Of a stretch of 20,007 nucleotides of DNA, positions 7,674 through 13,018 are shown in pieces; position 1 is the stretch's first letter; every line of letters starts with the position of its first letter. Source of the stretch: an uncultured Clostridia bacterium (GTDB lineage Bacteria; Bacillota; Clostridia; TANB77; CAG-508); NCBI GenBank assembly GCA_934141445.1, contig CAKPCF010000028.1, positions 1 to 20,007 of the forward strand, written 5' to 3'. Under the pieces are notes generated by a model. That model saw only the letters and a program-made list of their open reading frames with translations, searched no databases and was not told where the DNA came from. The position numbers and the translations under genes were made by a program.

Positions 7674-7716
7674 CGCAAAAGTGGTGCTATCCATGGTGGT
7701 AGCACCACTTTTTGCG
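7674..7716 (+). terminator. Strong intrinsic terminator of the mini-gene cluster
   Basis: GCAAAAGTGGTGCTA pairs with TAGCACCACTTTTTGC (7675-7689 with 7700-7715, one extra T) around a 10-nt loop, with TTTTT within and after the right arm. The long GC-rich stem closes the mini-gene pair. Confidence 0.85.
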
Positions 7717-7792
7717 TTATATAAAATTTATATAAATAATAATTTAGAAAAATATATTTACTACAATTATGTAATTTATTTTTACAAAACAC

Positions 7793-7821
7793 TTGAAAAA
7801 CCGGAAAAAGTTTGCTATACT
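7793..7821 (+). promoter_or_regulatory. Promoter of rpsB-tsf
   Basis: TTGAAA (7793-7798), 17-nt spacer, TATACT (7816-7821) with extended TGC. The transcription start is expected near 7828, leaving a leader of about 115 nt. Confidence 0.75.
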
Positions 7822-7827
7822 ATTTAA

Positions 7828-7942
7828 GTATTAAAAAATTAGCACGTAAATTTAGTTTAAAATTGTGCTTTTATATTAAGTAAAAGTGTTTTTAAATGTT
7901 AAAAATTTGCGGTGGTAAAAAACAATTAAGGAGGAATTTAAA
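7828..7942 (+). promoter_or_regulatory. rpsB leader with hairpin
   Basis: The leader before rpsB is about 115 nt. It contains AGCAC/GTGCT (7841-7845/7865-7869) with a possible inner AATTT/AAATT extension and a short TTTT after it. This could be an S2 autoregulatory or attenuator structure, but no known leader motif is recognised. AAGGAGG at 7928-7934 is the ribosome binding site. Confidence 0.35.
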
Positions 7943-8719
7943 ATGGCAGTAGTTGCAATGAAACAATTACTTGAAGCTGGTGTTCATTTCGGACATCAAA
8001 CAAGAAGATGGGATCCTAAAATGGCTGAATATATATTCCAAGCTAGAAATGGTATCCATATTATCGATTTACAAAAAACATCAAAAAAATTAGACGAGGC
8101 TTATAAGTTCGTTAAAGAACAAGCTGAAGAAGGAAAAACAGTTCTTTTCGTAGGAACAAAAAAACAAGCACAAGAATGCATTAAAGAAGCAGCTCAAAAA
8201 TGTAATATGTACTATGTTGACCAAAGATGGTTAGGTGGTATGCTTACAAACTTCAAAACAATTCAAGGAAGAATTGCTAGATTAAATCAATTAGAAACAA
8301 TGTCAACAGATGGAACTTTTGATTTATTACCTAAAAAAGAAGTTATGGGTCTAAAATCAGAAATGGAAAAATTAGAGAAAAACCTTGGTGGAATCAAAGA
8401 TATGAAAGAAATGCCAGGTGTTATGTTTGTTGTTGATCCTAAAAAGGAAAGAATTGCTGTATTAGAAGCAAAGAAATTAGGAATTCCTGTAGTAGGATTA
8501 GTAGATACAAACTGCAATCCAGAAGAAGTTGATTATGCTATCCCTGGAAATGATGATGCAATTCGTGCAGTTAAATTGATAGCTGATGTAATTGCTAATG
8601 CAGTTATCGAAGGTAGACAAGGCGAGGATGCTGAAGTTTCAACAGATGAAATGGAAGAAGTAGCAAACGCTGAAGAAGCAACAGATATGGAACAAGTTGC
8701 TTCAAAAGATGCTGAATAA
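7943..8719 (+). CDS. rpsB: 30S ribosomal protein S2
   Basis: The protein is 258 aa and full length. It opens MAVVAMKQLLEAGVHFGHQTRRWDPKM, the standard S2 N-terminus. It contains the conserved blocks VLFVGTKKQAQ, DQRWLGGMLTNFKTI, PGVMFVVDPKKERIAVLEAKKLGIPVV and PGNDDAIRAVKLI. S2 is a late-assembling protein of the small subunit, needed together with S1 for mRNA binding at the platform. The C-terminus has a short acidic tail (EVSTDEMEEVANAEEATDMEQ), common in clostridial S2. The gene is followed by tsf in the order typical of most bacteria. AAGGAGG lies 8 nt before the ATG. Confidence 0.99.
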   Translation: MAVVAMKQLLEAGVHFGHQTRRWDPKMAEYIFQARNGIHIIDLQKTSKKLDEAYKFVKEQAEEGKTVLFVGTKKQAQECIKEAAQKCNMYYVDQRWLGGMLTNFKTIQGRIARLNQLETMSTDGTFDLLPKKEVMGLKSEMEKLEKNLGGIKDMKEMPGVMFVVDPKKERIAVLEAKKLGIPVVGLVDTNCNPEEVDYAIPGNDDAIRAVKLIADVIANAVIEGRQGEDAEVSTDEMEEVANAEEATDMEQVASKDAE

Positions 8720-8735
8720 TATATAGAAATTTTTA

Positions 8736-8774
8736 TAGGGTGGAGCAATGTTATAAATATTTGTAACCACCCTA
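8736..8774 (+). promoter_or_regulatory. Intercistronic hairpin between rpsB and tsf
   Basis: TAGGGTGG (8736-8743) pairs perfectly with CCACCCTA (8767-8774) around a 23-nt loop. Only a weak T-tract follows (ATTTTAAAT). It may be a leaky terminator or an mRNA-processing/stability element adjusting the ratio of S2 to EF-Ts. Confidence 0.5.
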
Positions 8775-8817
8775 ATTTTAAATAAATTGATATTTTACAA
8801 AATATAGGAGGTATATG

Positions 8818-9693
8818 ATGGTTACAGCAGAATTAGTAAAACAATTAAGAGAAAAAACAGGTGCAGGAATGATGGACTGCAAAAAAGTTTTAACAGAAAC
8901 TGATGGAGATATGGAAAAAGCAGCAGAGTTATTAAGAGAAAGAGGAATTGCAAAAGCTGCTAAAAAATCAGGAAGAGTTGCTGCTGAAGGTTTAGTATGC
9001 AGTTATGTATCTGAAGATAAAAAAGTTGGAGCTATTGTTGAAGTTAATGCAGAAACAGATTTCGTAGCAAAAAATGAAGAATTTAGAACTTTTGTTGCAG
9101 ATATAGCTGAAATAGTTGCTAATACAAATCCAGCTGATGTTGAAGCTTTATTAGCTGTTAAATATAAAAATGAAGAAAAAACAGTTAAAGAAGTATTAAC
9201 AGACAAAATTGCTACAATAGGTGAAAACATGACAATTAGAAGATTTGCTAGATTTGAAACAACAGGTTTAGTTGAAAGCTATATTCATGGAGATGGAAAA
9301 ATCGCTGTTTTAGTTGAACTTGCTAAAGGCGATAGCACAGTTGCAAAAGACGTTTGTATGCAAATAGCAGCTGCAAAACCAGAATATTTAAATAGAGAAG
9401 AAGTTCCAGCTGAAGCTGTAAATAAAGAAATGGAAATTTTAAAAGTTCAAGCTATGAACGAAGGAAAACCAGCTGAAATAGCAGAAAAAATGGTAAAAGG
9501 AAGAATTGGAAAATTCTATTCAGAAATCTGCTTATTAGATCAAGAATTCGTTAAAGATCCAAGTGTTAAAGTTGGAGAAATGGTAGCAAGCAAAGGTGGA
9601 GAAATCGTAAGATTTGCTAGATTTGAAACAGGTGAAGGAATCGAAAAGAAAGAAGAAAACTTTGCTGAAGAAGTTATGAAACAATTAAAATAA
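8818..9693 (+). CDS. tsf: Translation elongation factor Ts
   Basis: EF-Ts is the guanine nucleotide exchange factor for EF-Tu. The protein is 291 aa. It has the N-terminal UBA-like block (VTAELVKQLREKTGAGMMDCKKVL), the exchange motif region with ETDFVAKNEEF, and the core domain with repeated IRRFARFE-like segments and a C-terminal DPSVKVGEMV block. Two ATGs are adjacent (8815 and 8818). AGGAGG at 8806-8811 is 3 nt from the first and 6 nt from the second, so 8818 (MVTAELVK) is preferred; the alternative adds one Met. It is co-transcribed with rpsB across a 98-nt gap and ends at a strong terminator. Confidence 0.98.
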   Translation: MVTAELVKQLREKTGAGMMDCKKVLTETDGDMEKAAELLRERGIAKAAKKSGRVAAEGLVCSYVSEDKKVGAIVEVNAETDFVAKNEEFRTFVADIAEIVANTNPADVEALLAVKYKNEEKTVKEVLTDKIATIGENMTIRRFARFETTGLVESYIHGDGKIAVLVELAKGDSTVAKDVCMQIAAAKPEYLNREEVPAEAVNKEMEILKVQAMNEGKPAEIAEKMVKGRIGKFYSEICLLDQEFVKDPSVKVGEMVASKGGEIVRFARFETGEGIEKKEENFAEEVMKQLK

Positions 9694-9716
9694 TTTTGTG
9701 TAATAATATTATTAAG

Positions 9717-9753
9717 AGAACTGAGTTATATTGTATAATTCAGTTCTTTTTTT
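9717..9753 (+). terminator. Intrinsic terminator of rpsB-tsf
   Basis: AGAACTGAGTTAT pairs with ATAATTCAGTTCT (13 pairs, one G-U) around a 5-nt ATTGT-like loop, followed by a run of Ts to 9753. Confidence 0.9.
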
Positions 9754-9819
9754 GGTACATTTTTAAATTTTAGTGAATATGATATATGGAACACTCTAAT
9801 TTGAAAGAAGTTGATAAAA

Positions 9820-10959
9820 TTGATAAGATATTTTGATCATGCTGCTACAACTGCATTAGATGAAGAAGTTTTTAGAGCAATGAGACCGTATTTTACTGAA
9901 AAATTTGGCAATCCATCTTCAGTATATAGAATAGGAAAAGAAAATAAAGAAACGATAAATATAGCTAGAATGAAGGTTGCAGAAGCATTGAATGCAAATG
10001 TAAATGAAATTTATTTTACAAGTTGTGGTAGCGAAAGCGATAATTTAGCATTAAAAGGAATAGCAAGAGCAAATTCTAGAAAAGGAAATCATATAATTAC
10101 AACAAACATTGAACATCCAGCAATATTGAATACTTGTAAAACATTAGAAAGTATGGGGTATAAAATAACTTACTTAAATGTAAAAAGAAATGGAATAATA
10201 GATTTAAATGAACTTGAAAGAGCAATAACTCCAAGAACTATTTTAATTAGTATTATGTTTGCAAATAATGAAATTGGTACTATTCAACCAATAAAAGAAA
10301 TAGGAAAAATTGCAAAAAAATATGGAATTATCTTTCATACAGATGCTGTTCAAGCAGTAGGAAATGTGAAAATAGATGTAAAAGAAATGGGAATATCAGC
10401 ACTTTCTATGTCTGCTCATAAATTTTATGGACCAAAAGGTGTTGGAGCTTTATATGTAAAAGATGGAGTACAATTTTCAAGAATTCAAGATGGAGGACAT
10501 CAAGAAAAGGAAAAAAGAGCAGGAACTGAAAATGTAGCAGGAATAGTAGGAATTGGCAGAGCAATTGAATTATCTAATTCAAATCTAGATAGATATAATA
10601 AGAAACTTTTAAATTTAAGAGAATATTATTTTTCAGAAATTGAAAAAAGAATACCAAATATATTGATAAATGGTGATAGAGAGCAAAGACTTCCTGGGAA
10701 TGCTAATATTTGCTTTAAAGGAGTTGATGGTTCAAAATTACTATATGAACTTGATAAAAGAGAAATTTGTGCATCTAGTGGTTCTGCTTGTAGTGCAGGA
10801 CTTCTTAATCCATCACATGTTTTATTGGCAATTGGTGTACCACCACAAATTGCAAAGAGTAGTTTAAGAATAACTTTTGGTAAAGAAAATAGTTTAGAAG
10901 ATGTAAAATATTTAGTAGATTCTGTTGAAGAAATTGTTAAAGAATTGAGAAATAGATAA
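9820..10959 (+). CDS. Cysteine desulfurase (NifS/IscS family)
   Basis: This is a PLP-dependent enzyme that takes sulfur from L-cysteine for Fe-S clusters or tRNA thiolation, forming alanine and an enzyme persulfide. With the start at TTG 9820 the protein is 379 aa and opens MIRYFDHAATTALDEEV, the standard opening. An upstream in-frame TTG at 9811 leaves no gap after the SD-like GAAAGAAG (9803-9810), whereas 9820 gives 9 nt. Visible landmarks (numbered from 9820) are His99 in NIEHPA, Lys201 in SAHKFYGPKG that binds PLP, GGHQEKEKRAGTENV, and the catalytic loop SSGSACSAG with Cys324. It stands between two terminators as its own unit. No iscU or thiI partner is nearby, so the acceptor is unknown. 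Confidence 0.95.
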   Translation: MIRYFDHAATTALDEEVFRAMRPYFTEKFGNPSSVYRIGKENKETINIARMKVAEALNANVNEIYFTSCGSESDNLALKGIARANSRKGNHIITTNIEHPAILNTCKTLESMGYKITYLNVKRNGIIDLNELERAITPRTILISIMFANNEIGTIQPIKEIGKIAKKYGIIFHTDAVQAVGNVKIDVKEMGISALSMSAHKFYGPKGVGALYVKDGVQFSRIQDGGHQEKEKRAGTENVAGIVGIGRAIELSNSNLDRYNKKLLNLREYYFSEIEKRIPNILINGDREQRLPGNANICFKGVDGSKLLYELDKREICASSGSACSAGLLNPSHVLLAIGVPPQIAKSSLRITFGKENSLEDVKYLVDSVEEIVKELRNR

Positions 10960-10964
10960 TTAAG

Positions 10965-10997
10965 AGTTGAACATCATATTTGAATGTTCAACTTTTT
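10965..10997 (+). terminator. Intrinsic terminator of the cysteine desulfurase gene
   Basis: AGTTGAACAT (10965-10974) pairs perfectly with ATGTTCAACT (10984-10993), followed by TTTTT. Confidence 0.9.
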
Positions 10998-11097
10998 ATA
11001 TATAATAGAAAAATGTTCTACATTTCTCTTTATATAAAAAGTTCATGAATTGATAACTAGTGATATGAGGTAATATAATAAAATTAAATATAAATAC

Positions 11098-11126
11098 TTG
11101 ACTTTAAGGTTTAATAGCAATAAAAT
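11098..11126 (+). promoter_or_regulatory. Promoter of the aldolase-smpB unit
   Basis: TTGACT (11098-11103), 17-nt spacer, TAAAAT (11121-11126). AAGGAGG at 11151-11157 follows 7 nt before the start codon. Confidence 0.75.
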
Positions 11127-11164
11127 TGCAATAGATAAAAAATGAATTTTAAGGAGGTATTAGT

Positions 11165-12094
11165 ATGTCATTAGTAACAACTAAGGAAATGTTTGAAAAA
11201 TCAATGAGAGAGCATTTTGCAATAGGTGCTTTCAATATAAATAATATGGAGTTTATACAAGCAATAACAGATGCTGCTGAAGAAGCTAAATCACCTGTTA
11301 TTTTACAAGTATCTTCAAGTGCTATTAAATATGCAAGAATGGAATATTTAATTAAAATGGTAGAAGCTGCTGTTGAAACAACAACTATTCCAATTGCTTT
11401 ACACTTAGATCACGGACCAGATTTTGAAACATGTAAAAAATGTATAGATGCAGGATTTACATCTGTAATGATAGATGGTTCAAAATATGATTTTGAAGAA
11501 AATGTTGCTTTAACAAAGCAAGTTGTAGATTATGCTCATAGCAAGGGAGTTGTTGTAGAAGCTGAACTTGGAAAATTAGCAGGTGTAGAAGATGATGTTA
11601 ATGTTTCTGATGATGATGCTCGTTATACAGATCCAGACCAAGCTTATGAATTTGTTCAAAGAACAGGTTGCGATTCTTTAGCAATTGCAATTGGTACAAG
11701 CCATGGAGCTTATAAATTCAAAGGAGAAGCAAGACTTCGTTTTGATATTTTACAAAAAGTAAAAGAAAAATTACCAAATACACCAATAGTATTACATGGT
11801 GCATCAACAGTTATTCCAAGCCTTGTTGAAATGTGCAATAATAATGGTGGAAATATTCCTGGCGCTAAAGGTTGCCCAGATGAAATGTTAAAACAAGCTG
11901 GAGAAAATGGTGTTTCAAAAATAAATGTTGATACAGATTTAAGATTAGCTATGACAGCACAAGTAAGAAGAGTATTTAATGAAGAACCATCTGTATTTGA
12001 TCCTAGAAAATATTTAGGAGCAGCAAGAGATGAAATTAAAGCTACTGTATTACATAAAATAAATGATGTATTTTGCTCAAATGGAAAAGCTTAA
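11165..12094 (+). CDS. fba: Fructose-1,6-bisphosphate aldolase, class II
   Basis: This glycolytic, zinc-dependent aldolase splits fructose-1,6-bisphosphate into dihydroxyacetone phosphate and glyceraldehyde-3-phosphate. The protein is 309 aa, the usual length. The opening LVTTKEMFEKSMREHFAIGAFNINNMEF is typical of the FbaA group. Asp82 (catalytic) and His83 (zinc) lie in ALHLDHGPD. Glu134 is in VEAELGKLAG, His180 in AIGTSHGAYKF, His211 in IVLHGAST, and the phosphate-binding segment INVDTDLR follows at 253-260. Close relatives (tagatose-bisphosphate aldolases) share these motifs, but the Gram-positive FbaA reading is most likely. The start has an excellent SD. smpB follows after 32 nt with no terminator between, so they probably share a transcript. 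Confidence 0.95.
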   Translation: MSLVTTKEMFEKSMREHFAIGAFNINNMEFIQAITDAAEEAKSPVILQVSSSAIKYARMEYLIKMVEAAVETTTIPIALHLDHGPDFETCKKCIDAGFTSVMIDGSKYDFEENVALTKQVVDYAHSKGVVVEAELGKLAGVEDDVNVSDDDARYTDPDQAYEFVQRTGCDSLAIAIGTSHGAYKFKGEARLRFDILQKVKEKLPNTPIVLHGASTVIPSLVEMCNNNGGNIPGAKGCPDEMLKQAGENGVSKINVDTDLRLAMTAQVRRVFNEEPSVFDPRKYLGAARDEIKATVLHKINDVFCSNGKA

Positions 12095-12126
12095 TAAGAT
12101 TTAATGAATTTTAAGGAAGGATCTTT

Positions 12127-12576
12127 ATGGAAAAAATAATTGCTAAGAACCCAACTGCATATCATAATTACTCTATTGAGTCAACAATAGAAGGTGGAAT
12201 TGTTTTAACTGGAACAGAAATTAAATCTATCCGTAATGGAAAAGTTAATATAAAAGATACCTATGTTAATATAAAAAATGGAGAAGTATGGGTTTATGGA
12301 ATGAATATAAGTCCATATGAATTTGGTAATATATTTAATAAAGATCCTCTTAGAACTCGAAAGATTTTATTAAATCGTAGAGAAATAGATAAACTTACTG
12401 GTATGATTAAACAAAAAGGTGTTTCTCTAGTTCCTATATCTCTTTATTGGAGTGGCAATAAAGTAAAAATGCAAATAGGTATAGGAAAAGGTAAAAAGCT
12501 ATATGATAAAAGAGATGATATGGCAAAAAAAGAAGCTCAAAGAAAAATTGAAAGAGCAATAAAAAATGCATATTAA
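12127..12576 (+). CDS. smpB: SsrA-binding protein SmpB
   Basis: SmpB binds tmRNA and the ribosome during trans-translation, the rescue of stalled ribosomes. The protein is 149 aa, the usual size. The beta-barrel core shows IAKNPTAYHNYSIESTIEGG, LTGTEIKSIRNGKVNIKDTYV and the MNISPYEFGN block. The C-terminal tail KGKKLYDKRDDMAKKEAQRKIERAIK is the conserved segment that enters the mRNA channel. AAGGAAGG (12113-12120) lies 6 nt before the ATG. The tmRNA gene itself was not found in this window. The hairpin at 12592-12626, formed by the left arm of a promoter switch, is its terminator. Confidence 0.98.
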   Translation: MEKIIAKNPTAYHNYSIESTIEGGIVLTGTEIKSIRNGKVNIKDTYVNIKNGEVWVYGMNISPYEFGNIFNKDPLRTRKILLNRREIDKLTGMIKQKGVSLVPISLYWSGNKVKMQIGIGKGKKLYDKRDDMAKKEAQRKIERAIKNAY

Positions 12577-12591
12577 AATGATAATTTGTAT

Positions 12592-12626
12592 AAAAAATGC
12601 TTTAAGTTCGATACTTAAAGCGTTTT
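12592..12626. terminator. Bidirectional terminator formed by the left repeat of switch A and its flanks
   Basis: AAAAATGCTTTAAG pairs with CTTAAAGCGTTTTT (14 pairs with one T-G wobble) around the loop TTCGATA, which is itself part of the 22-bp inverted repeat. On the plus strand it ends smpB. On the minus strand the T-run (complement of 12592-12597) would stop the transcript from the internal promoter at 12640-12668. Confidence 0.75.
12600..12621 (+). repeat. Left 22-bp inverted repeat of promoter switch A
   Basis: It is perfectly reverse-complementary to 12767-12788 (outer CTTTAAGT, centre TCGATA, then CTTAAAGC). Each arm is itself nearly palindromic (CTTTAAG...CTTAAAG), as expected for a recombinase binding site with two half-sites. 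Confidence 0.85.
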
Positions 12627-12639
12627 TAGATTTGTAAAA

Positions 12640-12668
12640 ATTCTATCATTAGAATAGTTTGAAGTCAA
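12640..12668 (-). promoter_or_regulatory. Internal promoter of switch A, pointing away from the LRR gene
   Basis: On the minus strand TTGACT (12668-12663), 17-nt spacer, TAGAAT (12645-12640) with extended TGA. Hexamers, spacing and surrounding bases are conserved in switch B although the rest of the interior has drifted. Confidence 0.75.
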
Positions 12669-12714
12669 CTATTCAATAATAAATTTTATAAAAATTTTAT
12701 ATGAATTTAACTAT

Positions 12715-12760
12715 AAAAAGACATGAGAGTATAATAAAATATACTATTTCATGTCTTTTA
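12715..12760. terminator. Bidirectional terminator hairpin inside switch A
   Basis: AAAAGACATGA (12716-12726) pairs with TCATGTCTTTT (12749-12759), and inside it AGTATA (12728-12733) pairs with TATACT (12740-12745). An A-run lies before and a T-run after. In the orientation shown it lies between upstream transcription and the LRR gene. Confidence 0.75.
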
Positions 12761-12766
12761 TTATTT

Positions 12767-12788
12767 GCTTTAAGTATCGAACTTAAAG
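12767..12788 (-). repeat. Right 22-bp inverted repeat of promoter switch A
   Basis: Exact reverse complement of 12600-12621. Matching stops at the next base on both sides. Confidence 0.85.
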
Positions 12789-12855
12789 TAAATCCATAAA
12801 AAATAAAGAGGAAGTCAATGACAAAGTTATATTTAGTAAAAGAATAACTATTTTG

Positions 12856-12879
12856 AGCACTAGTATTTATATTAGTGCT
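12856..12879 (+). promoter_or_regulatory. Small hairpin in LRR leader A
   Basis: AGCACTA (12856-12862) pairs with TAGTGCT (12873-12879). It lies in a stretch of about 80 nt that is missing from leader B. The T-tract is weak, and the function is unknown. Confidence 0.4.
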
Positions 12880-12888
12880 ATTTGTGTT

Positions 12889-12990
12889 ATTTGAAATGGT
12901 TTTCTTTCAAAGAAAACAAAGGTATCATTAGATAATTTGTTTTTATGGATGAGAGAAAAGACTTTAATTTGTAAATAGAGTCTTTTCTCT
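12889..12990 (+). promoter_or_regulatory. Conserved structured leader of the 902-aa LRR gene
   Basis: A 27-nt segment (12890-12916) is identical in leader B (15992-16018 region). It can fold in two exclusive ways: TTTGAAA/TTTCAAA (12890-12896/12905-12911) or TTTTCTTT/AAAGAAAA (12900-12907/12909-12916). A TTTTTATGGAT block follows, then a perfect 12-bp stem AGAGAAAAGACT/AGTCTTTTCTCT (12952-12963/12979-12990) ending 13 nt before the SD. The final stem has a different sequence but the same place in leader B. Confidence 0.6.
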
Positions 12991-13018
12991 AAAAATTATA
13001 CATAGGAGGAAATACAAA

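Larger units (their letters stand above)
12600..12788. promoter_or_regulatory. Candidate invertible promoter switch A, shown in OFF orientation
   Basis: This 189-bp non-coding element has perfect 22-bp inverted repeats at its ends and a 145-bp interior. The interior holds a minus-strand promoter near the left end and a bidirectional terminator near the right end. The promoter points away from the LRR gene at 13019 and into the left-repeat terminator. After inversion it would face the LRR gene, and the right flank (TAAATCCAT) has no T-run to terminate it. Size and repeat length are in the range known for phase-variable promoters of Clostridioides difficile surface and flagellar genes (established precedent). 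Inversion itself is inferred, and no recombinase gene is present here. Confidence 0.7.

Noticed and set aside
9811..9819. TTG 9811 as start of the cysteine desulfurase
   Set aside because: The SD-like GAAAGAAG would touch it directly. TTG 9820 gives 9-nt spacing and the family's normal opening.
12592..12626. The inverted repeats are only ordinary terminators
   Set aside because: The left arm does act as a terminator. That does not explain why a perfect 22-nt copy, loop included, lies in inverted orientation about 145 bp away in both elements.
12600..12788. Non-autonomous transposon (MITE) with terminal inverted repeats
   Set aside because: No target-site duplication is visible at either copy (flanks AAAAAATG/TAAATCC and AAAAAACA/AAAGTCC). 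The homology continues outside the repeats into the leader, and the interior has an oriented promoter and terminator. A promoter switch explains more, though a mobile origin is not excluded.
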